A stretch of DNA of 64,000 bases from Altericroceibacterium indicum (GCF_009828105.1 NZ_WTYQ01000001.1:434001-498000), one strand, 5' to 3'; shown: positions 27,607 through 36,074, counted from the first letter of the stretch. Made by a program: numbers and translations. The notes: generated from the sequence alone by a model not told the origin.

Positions 27607-27834
27607 ATGGACGCAGAAGCTGCAAAGCTGCTCGGTGCTGGCCTTGCCGCGATTGGCGCAGGCATTGCCTCGCTGGGTGTGGGTAATGTTTTCGCCAAGT
27701 TCCTCGAAGGTGCACTTCGTAACCCAGGTGCTGCAGACGCGCAGCAGGGTCGCCTGTTCATCGGCTTTGCTGCCGCTGAACTTCTTGGCCTGCTGTCGTT
27801 CGTTGTCGCGATCATCCTGCTTTTCGTCGCTTAA
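27607..27834 (+). CDS. atpE: ATP synthase F0 subunit c
   Basis: 75 residues, two helices. The Gly-rich first helix (GAGLAAIGAGIASLGVGN) is followed by the RNP loop (38-40). The proton-carrying acid is Glu58 in FAAAELLGL, the usual alphaproteobacterial choice. An AAAGGAG site precedes the ATG. Confidence 0.96.
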   Translation: MDAEAAKLLGAGLAAIGAGIASLGVGNVFAKFLEGALRNPGAADAQQGRLFIGFAAAELLGLLSFVVAIILLFVA

Positions 27835-27922
27835 CACCGACTGATTGCACTGACAGAGCCGGCCGGATGATCATTCCGGCCGGACCTCTCAATTTGTTCC
27901 CGCACATATTCGGATGTGACCG

Positions 27923-28417
27923 ATGCCCCAGATAGCACAGCTCGCTGATACATATTCGAGTCAGATATTCTGGCTTCTGGTCTTCTTTGGCCTAGTCTTC
28001 TTTCTTGTTGGGCGCGGTATGGTGCCTAAGGTGATGGACACTGTAGCGCAGCGTGACAGCCAAATTTCGGCTGACCTCGCGGCTGCTGAAGCTGCTCGCA
28101 ATGAGGCCGATACTCAGGAAAAAGCCTGGCGCCAGCGGGAAAATGAAAATCGTGCTCAAGCGCATGCTATGGTGAATGAAGCCAAGGATAAAGCCGCGCA
28201 TGAGACCGAAGAGAAATTGGCTGCTGCTCAGCAGCAGATCGATGCGCAACTTGCAGAAGCTGAACACCGCATTGAAACTGCCCGTTCGGCGGCTGAAACT
28301 GAAATTCAAGCTGTTGCCAGTGATGCTGCTCAAGACATCGTCTTGCGCCTTACCGGTATGCAGATCGCTGAAGCCAGCGCTTCGGCCGCGGTCAGGAAAG
28401 CTATGATCCATGGCTAA
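27923..28417 (+). CDS. ATP synthase F0 subunit b'
   Basis: 164 residues. A single N-terminal membrane helix (QIFWLLVFFGLVFFLVGRGMV, about 14-34) is followed by a long Ala/Glu-rich coiled coil. The b' form lies upstream of b in alphaproteobacterial operons; together they form the heterodimeric peripheral stalk. It overlaps the following b gene by eight bases. Also called atpF' or atpG. Confidence 0.93.
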   Translation: MPQIAQLADTYSSQIFWLLVFFGLVFFLVGRGMVPKVMDTVAQRDSQISADLAAAEAARNEADTQEKAWRQRENENRAQAHAMVNEAKDKAAHETEEKLAAAQQQIDAQLAEAEHRIETARSAAETEIQAVASDAAQDIVLRLTGMQIAEASASAAVRKAMIHG

Positions 28418-28985
28418 TGCGCCCGAAACCATTTTTACGACGCAGGATACACCCGTGGAAACACATGCTACCGTTGAACATGACGTGACCGTGCATGAAG
28501 AACCCACCGCTTTTGGCCTTCAGGCTTTTCAGTGGGTTTCCGTTTCCATGCTGGTTCTGCTGATCATCGCTTTTGCGGTCGGCAAGGTTCATAAGGCCAT
28601 TGGTGGTGGCCTTGATTCCCGCATTCAAACCATCCGTGAACAGCTTGATGAAGCGAAGAAACTTCGCGCAGAAGCTGAGGTTTTGCGGCAGGAATATGCC
28701 GATAAAATTGCCGGCGCGCAGAAAGATGCAGAAGCTATGCTGGAACATGCCCGGACGGAGGCTTCCGCCATTGTCGAGCGTGCCCGGACTGATACGGAAG
28801 CAATGATTATCCGCCGTCAGCAAATGGCCGAAGACAAGATTGCTGCTGCTGAACGCGGTGCAATTGAAGATCTTCGTGCAGAGGCTGCTTCGGCTGCTGC
28901 ACTGGCAGCGCGGGGGCTGATCGCTGAAAATTATCAGGCTGAAACGGACCGTCAGAAAGTGGATGAAACCATCGCAGCTTTGTGA
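28410..28985 (+). CDS. atpF: ATP synthase F0 subunit b
   Basis: 191 residues. A polar N-terminal extension of ~35 residues precedes the membrane helix (VSVSMLVLLIIAFAVGKV) and a coiled coil (IREQLDEAKKLRAEAEVL). Second stalk subunit, partner of b'. Last gene of the operon; the F1 genes are not in this window, as is usual in this class. Confidence 0.94.
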   Translation: MANAPETIFTTQDTPVETHATVEHDVTVHEEPTAFGLQAFQWVSVSMLVLLIIAFAVGKVHKAIGGGLDSRIQTIREQLDEAKKLRAEAEVLRQEYADKIAGAQKDAEAMLEHARTEASAIVERARTDTEAMIIRRQQMAEDKIAAAERGAIEDLRAEAASAAALAARGLIAENYQAETDRQKVDETIAAL

Positions 28986-29010
28986 TCGGTTTAGACTGTA
29001 AGCAATTGAT

Positions 29011-29037
29011 AAAAGGCGGCTTTCAGGCCGCCTTTTT
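29011..29037. terminator. Bidirectional terminator between atpF and gloB
   Basis: A perfect stem GGCGGC/GCCGCC with a 6-nt loop is preceded by A4 and followed by T5, serving both converging units. Confidence 0.9.
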
Positions 29038-29107
29038 CATGTCCGGAGCAGCTTCCGATAACGGACACACAGCGTGACACAAGGGTGCCTGAAAGCCGTC
29101 TAAAGGT

Positions 29108-29872
29108 TCAGAAGCTGTCCTTAGCGGCTCTGAGAGCGGCAAAAGTCTCATCAGGCTGAGTGCCGCCCCAGCGGGCCTGCATTTGGGGGACATCTGACCT
29201 CAGGAATGGATTGGTTTCCAACTCTCGGCCCAACAATGTTGGAACCGTCGGCTGACCCTTCGCCCGCTTGTTGGAAATCTCTTGCACATATTCGGCAAGC
29301 GCCCTGTTTTCCGGATCAGCATGAAGCGCGAACTTCGCATTGGCCGCAGTATATTCATGCGCGCAATAAATCAGCGTATTGCTGGGAAGGGTTTTGAGCC
29401 GTGAGAGGCTTTCCCAGAACTGAGGAGCGGTGCCTTCAAACATGCGGCCGCAACCCAGCGCAAAAAGCGAATCGCCTACGAAGGCCATTTCAGCTTCGGG
29501 CAAAAAATATGCGATGTGGCCAAGCGTGTGGCCGCCGACATCAATCACCTGTGCGGCGTAATTTCCAATCATCACCTGATCGCCGCCGCTTACTGTTCGA
29601 TCAATTCCCGCAATCTTAGCTGCATCGCCAGCCGGTGCGGTGATGGAGCAGCCAGTTGCGGCCTTGATCGCTTCATTGCCGCCAGCGTGATCGGGGTGCC
29701 AGTGGGTGTTCCAGATTTGCGTGATCGCCCAGCCTTTTGCCTTGGCTTCGCGCAGATATGCATTGGCATCGGGTGTATCGATGCAGACGGTTTCTCCACT
29801 GGCATTGTCATGCAGCAGGAAGCCGTAATTATCGGACAGGCAAGGGAATTGGTGGATGGTGAGAGTAGTCAT
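29108..29872 (-). CDS. gloB: Hydroxyacylglutathione hydrolase (glyoxalase II)
   Basis: 254 residues of the metallo-beta-lactamase fold. The dinuclear metal site is THWHPDH (56-62). The C-terminal HxxK-type domain contains the glutathione-binding CAHEYTAANAKFA and LGRELETNPFLR. It splits S-lactoylglutathione to lactate and glutathione, detoxifying methylglyoxal. Its ATG overlaps the stop of the upstream GFA gene by four bases, giving a glutathione-linked pair. Confidence 0.95.
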   Translation of the reverse strand: MTTLTIHQFPCLSDNYGFLLHDNASGETVCIDTPDANAYLREAKAKGWAITQIWNTHWHPDHAGGNEAIKAATGCSITAPAGDAAKIAGIDRTVSGGDQVMIGNYAAQVIDVGGHTLGHIAYFLPEAEMAFVGDSLFALGCGRMFEGTAPQFWESLSRLKTLPSNTLIYCAHEYTAANAKFALHADPENRALAEYVQEISNKRAKGQPTVPTLLGRELETNPFLRSDVPQMQARWGGTQPDETFAALRAAKDSF

Positions 29873-30288
29873 GAGCCGTCAGTTCCTCGCTGATATGTTT
29901 TGAGCCCGGTGGGCAGGGTGATCCAGCTATGCTGATCCTGCGCCCAGACAGCCCGCAATGGCGCGGGGAAGGTTGGATCGGCAAAAGCGCCCACCGGAAT
30001 GCCCAGCAGGTCGGGTTTGCGCTTGAGCTTGACGTAGAGTGTGCTGCCGCATTGCGGGCAGAAGCCATTGGTGAGTTCGCTACCGGTTGCCGTCCTGCGC
30101 GAAAATTCCTTTGCCTCGCCCGTCACTTCCACAGCATCGCGCTGGAAATAGGCTGCAAGGCCAAATGGGGAGCCAGAACGTTTCTGGCAATCGCTGCAAT
30201 GGCACAGCACCGTCTGATGCTCTGCCCCCGGTTTGATGGCGGCGGAAAGGACACCGCATTGGCAGCTTGCGTGGCGGGGTTTGTCCAT
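29869..30288 (-). CDS. GFA family zinc protein (glutathione-dependent formaldehyde-activating type)
   Basis: 139 residues with the Mss4-like GFA fold. Zinc Cys pairs are at residues 9/11 (CQC) and 29/31/34 (CHCSDC), with a further CPQCG near 77. Founding members were proposed to speed glutathione-formaldehyde adduct formation, but the activity is disputed for many homologues. It is translationally coupled to gloB (ATGA overlap), which supports a glutathione-related function. Confidence 0.85.
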   Translation of the reverse strand: MDKPRHASCQCGVLSAAIKPGAEHQTVLCHCSDCQKRSGSPFGLAAYFQRDAVEVTGEAKEFSRRTATGSELTNGFCPQCGSTLYVKLKRKPDLLGIPVGAFADPTFPAPLRAVWAQDQHSWITLPTGLKTYQRGTDGS

Positions 30289-30317
30289 CCCTCCAATCTA
30301 ATCCCTGTTACCCATAA

Positions 30318-30350
30318 GAAAAGGCCCGGCAACCGAAGCTGCCGGACCTT
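30318..30350 (-). terminator. Terminator after rpsA
   Basis: A 9-bp stem with one G-U pair (GGTCCGGCA/TGCCGGGCC, 8-nt loop) on the minus strand, followed by TTTTCTT. It lies 31 bases beyond the rpsA stop codon. Confidence 0.8.
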
Positions 30351-30380
30351 TCTCAAAAACCCTTGAAGGGGCAGGGGACC

Positions 30381-32084
30381 TTAGTCGTCCTGCTGCTTCA
30401 GTGCTTCGCTGAGGATGTCGCCAAGTGATGCGCCCGAATCGGACGAACCATACTGAGCCACAGCCTGCTTTTCTTCGGAGATCTGCATCGCCTTGATGGA
30501 GAAGTTTGGCTTCTTCGAACGATCGAAGCCAGTGACCATCGCATCGACCTTCTGGCCGGTCTGGAAGCGATCAGGACGCTGTTCGTCACGATCACGGCCA
30601 AGATCCGAGCGCTTGATGAAGCCGGTTGCGCCATCTTCGCCAACCTGAACTTCGAGGCCGCCATCGCGAACTTCGAGAACGGTGACGGTGACGATGGCAC
30701 CGCGCTTCAGCGAATCGGATGCGCCAGCGGCTGCCGGTGCGCCCTTCTCAAGCTGCTTCATGCCGAGGCTGATGCGTTCCTTCTCAACGTCCACGTCGAG
30801 AACAACGGCTTCAACTTCTTCACCCTTACGGTGCAGGGCAAGAGCGTCTTCACCCGAGATGCCCCAAGCGATGTCGGACATGTGGACCATGCCGTCCACG
30901 TCGCCATCGAGGCCGATGAACAGACCGAATTCGGTCGCATTCTTGACTTCGCCCTTGACGTTCGAACCCACCGGATGCTTGTCGGCGAATTCTTCCCAAG
31001 GATTGCGCTGAGCCTGCTTGAGGCCGAGGCTGATGCGGCGCTTTTCGGCGTCCACTTCGAGCACAACCACTTCGACTTCCTGCGATGTCGAAACGATCTT
31101 GCCGGGGTGAACGTTCTTCTTCGTCCAGCTCATTTCGGAAACGTGAACCAGGCCTTCGATGCCAGCTTCGAGTTCCACGAAAGCACCATATTCGGTGATG
31201 TTGGTAACCTGACCGGAAACCTTCATGCCCACCGGATATTTGGCGCCAACGCCTTCCCATGGATCGCTTTCAAGCTGCTTCATGCCGAGGCTGATGCGCT
31301 GCGTGTCAGCATTGATGCGGATGATCTGAACAGTGGCGCTGTCACCAATGTTGACCACTTCACCTGGGTGATTGACGCGCTTGTAGCTCATGTCGGTGAC
31401 ATGCAGCAGGCCGTCAATGCCGCCCAGATCAACGAAGGCACCGTAATCGGTGATATTCTTCACAACGCCTTCGATAACCTGACCTTCAGCCAGCTTGTCG
31501 ATCAGTTCGCTGCGCTGTTCGGCGCGGGTTTCTTCCAGAACGGCACGACGCGAAACGACGATATTGCCGCGGCGACGGTCCATCTTGAGGATCTGGAAAG
31601 GCTGCGGCATGTCCATCAGCGGGGCAACATCGCGCACGGGGCGGATATCGACCTGGCTGCCGGGCAGGAAGGCCACGGCACCGTCGAGATCAACAGTGAA
31701 GCCGCCCTTGACGCGGCCGAAGATGCGGCCTTCGACGCGCTTGCCTTCGCCAAATTCGCTTTCCAGCTTGTCCCATGCAGCTTCGCGACGTGCACGGTCG
31801 CGGCTGAGCATGGCTTCACCGTCAGCATTTTCAACGCGGTCAACGAAAACTTCGACTTCAGCGCCAACGCTCAGGCCGTGATCGTCTTCACCACGCATGA
31901 ATTCTTTAAGAGAGATGCGGCCTTCGCTCTTGAGGCCGACATCGACGAGCGCCATGCCGTTTTCGATTGCGGTAACGGTGCCCTTAACGACGCGGCCTTC
32001 AAAGCCACCATCGTCAGCCGAGCCAAGCTGTTCGTCGAGTAGAGCCGCGAAATCATCGCGGGTTGGGTTTGGCGAAGTTGCCAT
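30381..32084 (-). CDS. rpsA: 30S ribosomal protein S1
   Basis: 567 residues with six S1 (OB-fold) repeats; the four central ones share the pattern DYGAFVDLGGIDGLLHVTDMS / EYGAFVELEAGIEGLVHVSEMS. It recruits mRNA to the small subunit. I place the start at the ATG at 32084 (MATSPNPTRDDF), which has a TTAGGAA site at about 10 bases and matches the family N-terminus. The frame runs on upstream, but without conservation. In related genomes cmk is directly upstream; here 1 kb of other DNA intervenes. Confidence 0.95.
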   Translation of the reverse strand: MATSPNPTRDDFAALLDEQLGSADDGGFEGRVVKGTVTAIENGMALVDVGLKSEGRISLKEFMRGEDDHGLSVGAEVEVFVDRVENADGEAMLSRDRARREAAWDKLESEFGEGKRVEGRIFGRVKGGFTVDLDGAVAFLPGSQVDIRPVRDVAPLMDMPQPFQILKMDRRRGNIVVSRRAVLEETRAEQRSELIDKLAEGQVIEGVVKNITDYGAFVDLGGIDGLLHVTDMSYKRVNHPGEVVNIGDSATVQIIRINADTQRISLGMKQLESDPWEGVGAKYPVGMKVSGQVTNITEYGAFVELEAGIEGLVHVSEMSWTKKNVHPGKIVSTSQEVEVVVLEVDAEKRRISLGLKQAQRNPWEEFADKHPVGSNVKGEVKNATEFGLFIGLDGDVDGMVHMSDIAWGISGEDALALHRKGEEVEAVVLDVDVEKERISLGMKQLEKGAPAAAGASDSLKRGAIVTVTVLEVRDGGLEVQVGEDGATGFIKRSDLGRDRDEQRPDRFQTGQKVDAMVTGFDRSKKPNFSIKAMQISEEKQAVAQYGSSDSGASLGDILSEALKQQDD

Positions 32085-32114
32085 AGAAAATGGGTTCCTA
32101 ACACTATTATATTC

Positions 32115-32149
32115 CGGCCAAGCGGTTGTCTCCGCTGGTCTTTTGGCCG
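32115..32149 (-). promoter_or_regulatory. Structured hairpin in the rpsA 5' leader
   Basis: On the minus strand CGGCCA/TGGCCG encloses AGCGG/CCGCT with an asymmetric 7-nt bulge. It ends 31 bases before the rpsA ATG, with an A/T-rich stretch between. S1 regulates its own translation in enterobacteria through leader hairpins; a similar role here is inference. Confidence 0.4.
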
Positions 32150-32406
32150 AACTGCCCACATGACCGGACGCCATTGCAGGCGTTCTTGGAGCGTGTGGCT
32201 TGATTGGGAAACTGGCTAAGGGCGTGAGCATCGCTGAGGTGTAAACCGGCGAGGGCGCATATCCGCATGTATCTTGAAAGACCGTCTCACGCGGCCCTGC
32301 CATTTCCGAAGCGGGCCACAAACCCGTCGAACGGGGCGCGCATAAGCGATTATGTTGGGAAATGCAAGGTTTGGGTGATTTTCGGGGTGAGGCTTGGCTG
32401 TTTCTC

Positions 32407-32520
32407 TGGATTCCCGCCTGCGCGGGAATGACGAAGGTTTGGGTGCAGGGGGCGTATGGCTGCTGTTGAGAGGCTTGGTGTGTCCCCCCATATCGTCATT
32501 CCCGCGAAGGCGGGAATCCA
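32407..32520. repeat. REPIN-like pair of inverted REP palindromes
   Basis: Two nearly identical ~27-base elements, each a hairpin TTCCCGC-(4-nt loop)-GCGGGAA flanked by TGGA and TGACG, lie in opposite orientation at 32407-32433 and 32494-32520, 60 bases apart. This TGGATTCCCGC...GGGAATGACG type is a widespread proteobacterial repeat. The rest of 32150-32623 (about 470 bases) holds no gene that I can support. Confidence 0.8.
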
Positions 32521-32623
32521 GTCACTGTCTGAACTGCATGCAGGCTCTCATCTTTATGCCCATGTGTGTGACAATCAATGCTATGCCGGATCAGTGCTTC
32601 TGACGAGAGAATGACCCTATCCT

Positions 32624-33084
32624 ATGCCGTTCCTTAGTCTCACTCGCCTGCGTATTCGCTCACTTCGCTTTATGCCGGGCTTTGGCTTTTACGCATTGAA
32701 GACCACCACTCAAACGCGCCGGGCAGAAGGTTTTTTGAAGGGTGCATTGCAGAAGGTTTTTTGAAGGGTGCATTATTGCCAGATCGTCAGCGGACGTTCT
32801 GGACCATGACGCTTTGGCGCGATGAAAGCGATATGCGGGCGTTCATGAAAAGCGGGGCACATGCCAAAGTCATGCCCAGGCTCATGCATTGGTGTGATGA
32901 AGCCAGCGTGGTGCATTGGCATCAGGAGACGCAGGCTTTGCCGGATTGGACTGAAGCAGACGCCCGGATGCGGGAAGCGGGCAGGCCATCAAAAGTGCTT
33001 CACCCAACGCCTCAGCATCGTGAATTGCGCTATCGCGCACCGCGAACTACCCGTTCGACTCCCATTTCACCGCGGGGTGAATAG
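32624..33084 (+). pseudogene. Monooxygenase-like (DUF3291-type) gene broken by a 26-bp duplication
   Basis: Reading from ATG 32624 gives MPFLSLTRLRIRSLRF... but meets a stop at 32762 because a 26-bp block is present twice. Removing one copy restores a single 144-residue frame to 33084. That protein joins TRRAEGFLKGAL to LPDRQRTFWTMTLWRDESDMRAFM, SGAHAKVMPRLMHWCDEASVVHW and PDWTEADARM. It looks like the ferredoxin-like DUF3291/antibiotic-biosynthesis-monooxygenase group, function unknown. As given, it cannot make the full protein unless translation restarts (a TTG lies at 32761) or the repeat contracts. It points opposite to cmk and rpsA. Confidence 0.8.
32723..32774 (+). repeat. Perfect 26-bp tandem duplication
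   Basis: Two identical 26-base units (32723-32748 and 32749-32774), each running from GCAGAAGG through a T6 run to GTGCATT. 26 is not a multiple of three, so the second copy shifts the frame of the host gene. Confidence 0.95.
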
Positions 33085-33094
33085 CAGTAACGCT

Positions 33095-33712
33095 TTATTG
33101 CGCCGCTTCCACCACCTCGATCGCTGCCTGAATAGCGTCATCCTTACCCAAGGCGCTGGTGTCGATCAGATAGGCATCGCGGGCGGGAATAAGTGGCGCT
33201 TGTGTACGATTGCGGTCGCGCAGGTCGCGGGCTTCGAGATCTTGCGCAATGGCGTTGAGGGTGACCGTCTCGCCGCGCGCCTGCATTTCGAGAAAGCGGC
33301 GCTTTGCGCGGGCTTCGACACTGGCGGTGATGAACAGCTTTACCTTGGCTTCGGGGGCGATCACCGTGCCGATGTCGCGCCCGTCCAGCACTGCGCCGCC
33401 AGCCTGAGTGGCAAAGGCGCGCTGACGTTCGAACAGGGCCTGGCGGACTTGTGGGTGGACCGAAACTTTACTGGCGAGGCCACCGGTTTCCTCTGAGCGC
33501 AAGATGGCTTCGCCCAGCAGGCTTTCCGGGAAAGCGCAGGCGGCAAGGGCATCTGCTGGATCATCCGGATTGCCGCCGTTCAGCACCACTTGCCGCCCGA
33601 CCGCGCGATAAAGCAGTCCGGTGTCGAGATGGGGCAGGCCGAAATGCGCAGCGAGGGCTTTGGCGATGGTGCCTTTGCCCGAAGCAGTGGGGCCATCAAC
33701 TGCGATAATCAT
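33095..33712 (-). CDS. cmk: Cytidylate kinase
   Basis: 205 residues. Walker A is DGPTASGKGT (6-15) and the CMP-binding element is LDTGLLYRAVG. RDIGTVIAPEA and the lid region RAKRRFLEMQARG follow. It phosphorylates CMP and dCMP. Its start overlaps the end of the small membrane protein gene by four bases; the order aroA-(membrane protein)-cmk-rpsA is typical of Sphingomonadales. Confidence 0.95.
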   Translation of the reverse strand: MIIAVDGPTASGKGTIAKALAAHFGLPHLDTGLLYRAVGRQVVLNGGNPDDPADALAACAFPESLLGEAILRSEETGGLASKVSVHPQVRQALFERQRAFATQAGGAVLDGRDIGTVIAPEAKVKLFITASVEARAKRRFLEMQARGETVTLNAIAQDLEARDLRDRNRTQAPLIPARDAYLIDTSALGKDDAIQAAIEVVEAAQ

Positions 33713-33999
33713 GCCTGGCGGTCCTCTATCGGATTGGCTTTGGTGATGTGGGCCTGTTTACGCTCTCGCAAAGCGCGAAACAGGCCATAGATCGCAATTG
33801 CACCCCAAAAAAACTCCAGCGTCAGCGACGCCGGATTGGTGTTCACCAGCAGAGATACCGTCAGCAGCAAGGCGCCCGTCAGATTAACCCCATGCTGGAT
33901 GAAGGGGTTGGGAGCGGCTTTCATTGTGCCATAGCCATAGGCAAAGATAATGCAGAACATGCCTGCAAAGCCGAAGATATTGGCGGTTGCGGGAGACAT
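33709..33999 (-). CDS. Small membrane protein, CBU_0592-like
   Basis: 96 residues with three hydrophobic segments (FGFAGMFCIIFAYGYGTM, GVNLTGALLLTVSLLV, LEFFWGAIAIYGLFRAL). It resembles the CBU_0592-type family of short inner-membrane proteins; function unknown. It sits between aroA (one-base overlap) and cmk (four-base overlap), so all three are co-translated. Confidence 0.7.
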   Translation of the reverse strand: MSPATANIFGFAGMFCIIFAYGYGTMKAAPNPFIQHGVNLTGALLLTVSLLVNTNPASLTLEFFWGAIAIYGLFRALRERKQAHITKANPIEDRQA

Positions 34000-35348
34000 T
34001 AGCCGGCCTGCAACTGGTCAAACAGGGGCTGGAAATTGGGGAAGCTGGTGGCGATGGGGCGCGTGTCATCCACCATAATTCCGCCTTGTGTGACAAGGCC
34101 TGCCACGGCCATGCTCATGGCAATGCGGTGATCGAGGTGGGTGGTGACCGGGGCATTAGCCCCTCCGGCCAGTGGTGCGCCGCCGGTGCCCTGGATGGTC
34201 AGCCCATCTTCCTGTTCGGTGATCTGCGCGCCCGATGCGATGAGCGCGGTGGCCATAGCGCTGAGGCGGTCCGATTCCTTGACCCGCAATTCATCGAGGC
34301 CCGAGGTAATGGTGGTGCCCTCTGCCACGCTGGCGGCAACGAAGAGGATGGGAAATTCGTCAATCATGCTTGGTGCGATGGCGGGATCGACGACAATACC
34401 CTTCAGCGCGGAATGACGGACGCGGAGGTCTGCCACTGGTTCGCCGCCCACTTCGCGTGGGTTCACCTCTTCGATACTGCCGCCCATCTGGCGCAGCACC
34501 TCAAACAATCCGGCGCGGGTGGGGTTGAGGCCGACATTCTCGATCAGCACATCGCTTCCCGGCACGATCAGCGCGGCCACGGCAAAGAAGGCGGCGGAGG
34601 AGGGGTCTCCCGGTACGGCGATGGTCTGCGGTTGCAGCTCTGCTTCGCCGCGAATGGAAATGACACGCTCGCCATTTTCTTCCTCAACCCACAGATCCGC
34701 CCCAAAGCCTTTGAGCATCCGTTCCGTATGGTCACGGGTGGGGACAGGTTCGATCACGCGGGTGATGCCTGCGGTGTTAAGGCCAGCGAGCAGGATGGCA
34801 CTTTTGACCTGTGCCGAGGCGACTGGCAGGCGGTAGGTGATCGGCACGGCCGGGCTGATCCCGCGCAGCATCAGCGGCAATGTGCCGCCAGGGCTGGTGG
34901 TGAATTCTGCCCCCATTTGCGATAAGGGTTCGCTCACCCGGCCCATCGGGCGCTTGGAGAGACTGGCATCGCCAATGAAGCAGGCGGTGATCGGGTGGCT
35001 GGCCACCAGGCCCATCAGCAAACGGGTGGACGTGCCGCTATTGCCCATATCCAGCGCTTCGCCCGGTTGCAGCAAGGAGCCGACTCCGACGCCATCGATG
35101 GACCATTCGCCTTCGCCGGAGCGGGTGATGGTGGCTCCCATGGATCGCAACGCGGCCGCGGTTGCCATCACATCTTCGCCTTCCAGCAGGCCGGTGACAG
35201 TCGTTTCGCCTACCGCCAGCGCGCCAAACATCAGCGAGCGGTGGCTGATGGATTTGTCTCCGGGCACGCGGATCGTGCCTTTGAGGGCACCTGCCGGCGA
35301 GAAGCGGCGGGGCTGCATGGCGTTTTCGGCGGAGGAAGAATGGGACAC
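33999..35348 (-). CDS. aroA: 3-phosphoshikimate 1-carboxyvinyltransferase (EPSP synthase), class II-like
   Basis: 449 residues. The motifs [13 protein letters not shown] (30-42), LLEGEDV (54-60), [12 protein letters not shown] (127-138) and [15 protein letters not shown] resemble the class II enzymes (Agrobacterium CP4 group) more than E. coli AroA. In the key loop the sequence is GNSGTS with Gly105 where the CP4 enzyme has Ala100. It condenses shikimate 3-phosphate with PEP. The start is GTG at 35348, giving an N-terminus MSHSS like CP4; the ATG at 35318 is an alternative. Confidence 0.93.
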   Translation of the reverse strand: MSHSSSAENAMQPRRFSPAGALKGTIRVPGDKSISHRSLMFGALAVGETTVTGLLEGEDVMATAAALRSMGATITRSGEGEWSIDGVGVGSLLQPGEALDMGNSGTSTRLLMGLVASHPITACFIGDASLSKRPMGRVSEPLSQMGAEFTTSPGGTLPLMLRGISPAVPITYRLPVASAQVKSAILLAGLNTAGITRVIEPVPTRDHTERMLKGFGADLWVEEENGERVISIRGEAELQPQTIAVPGDPSSAAFFAVAALIVPGSDVLIENVGLNPTRAGLFEVLRQMGGSIEEVNPREVGGEPVADLRVRHSALKGIVVDPAIAPSMIDEFPILFVAASVAEGTTITSGLDELRVKESDRLSAMATALIASGAQITEQEDGLTIQGTGGAPLAGGANAPVTTHLDHRIAMSMAVAGLVTQGGIMVDDTRPIATSFPNFQPLFDQLQAG

Positions 35349-35551
35349 AGGCGTTCTATCTTTGTTATAAGGAGATGAGGGGCGGCTTTTGACAGCGCGA
35401 TTGCCCTATGGCAAGGCGCGCCAGCCTGTGATGGAAGCTCATGATCATCCTTGTGATTGAGGTGCTTGATTCTGGAGCGATCTGTCACCATCAAGTCAGA
35501 CTAAGTTTTGCGCGCGCGCCGAGAAGGTGCTGCCAGTTTAAGGATAATGGA

Positions 35552-35869
35552 ATGGTCAAGGCTGAATGGGGGTCCAAGCGTAGCTGCCCGAAATGCGGCG
35601 AACGCTTTTACGATCTGACCAAGGACGAGCCGGTCGTCTGCATTGAATGCGGCAATGAATGGTATCCTGAGCCGGTGCTCAAATCCAAGCAGCCGGTCCC
35701 GTTTGAAGAAGAAAAGTCCAAGAAGGAAGAGCCGGATTCGGATCTTGCAGATGATGATCTGGAAGATATCGATGACGATGATGATTCGCCCGATAATGAT
35801 GTCGATCTTGGCGGCGATGATGATCTCGGCGTTTCCAGTTCGAAGGATGACGATGAAGACGAAAACTGA
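35552..35869 (+). CDS. FYDLN acid-domain protein (TIGR02300 family)
   Basis: 105 residues. A zinc-ribbon N-terminus (CPKCGERFYDLTKDEPVVC with a second CIEC pair) is followed by an extremely acidic Asp/Glu-rich tail (DDDLEDIDDDDDSPDND). This is the alphaproteobacterial FYDLN_acid family; function unknown. I choose the ATG at 35552, where the conserved MVKAEWGSKR begins; longer in-frame starts add unrelated residues. Confidence 0.88.
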   Translation: MVKAEWGSKRSCPKCGERFYDLTKDEPVVCIECGNEWYPEPVLKSKQPVPFEEEKSKKEEPDSDLADDDLEDIDDDDDSPDNDVDLGGDDDLGVSSSKDDDEDEN

Positions 35870-35896
35870 TCGTCACGCATTTTGCTGAATATATCC

Positions 35897-35920
35897 GGCC
35901 CTGCCTGTGAAGGCGGGGCC
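35897..35920 (+). terminator. Probable terminator after the FYDLN gene
   Basis: GGCCCTGCCT/AGGCGGGGCC with a 4-nt loop (one T-G mismatch), followed by GTATTGTTTC rather than a clean T-run. Confidence 0.5.
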
Positions 35921-35980
35921 GTATTGTTTCTGGCCAAGTGATAATTTCAGCGAAAAGTCTGAAATTTGTCAAAAAGGCTC

Positions 35981-36009
35981 TTGCCAAGAATCAGCCACCC
36001 GCATAGATG
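35981..36009 (+). promoter_or_regulatory. Predicted promoter of tRNA-Ala
   Basis: TTGCCA and TAGATG are separated by 17 bases. The implied start at about 36016 would give a ~75-base leader before the tRNA. Confidence 0.45.
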
Positions 36010-36023
36010 GCGGGCCTCCAACG

Positions 36024-36074
36024 CAGGAACACACTTCCTGAAGTCGGAAAACGGCACATTCTCCCAGAATGTGC
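36024..36074 (+). other. Two hairpins in the tRNA-Ala leader
   Basis: CAGGAA/TTCCTG with a 5-nt loop (36024-36040) and a perfect 9-bp stem GCACATTCT/AGAATGTGC with a 3-nt loop (36054-36074). They lie between the predicted promoter and the tRNA and may be processing signals; neither has a T-run. Confidence 0.5.

Noticed and set aside
30831-32042. Long open frame (403 codons) antisense to rpsA
   Set aside because: It mirrors the codon bias of rpsA on the opposite strand; S1 repeats on the minus strand explain the region fully.
32624-33084. Programmed frameshifting as explanation for the split frame
   Set aside because: The T6 run could allow slippage, but a perfect 26-bp duplication accounts for the shift exactly and more simply.
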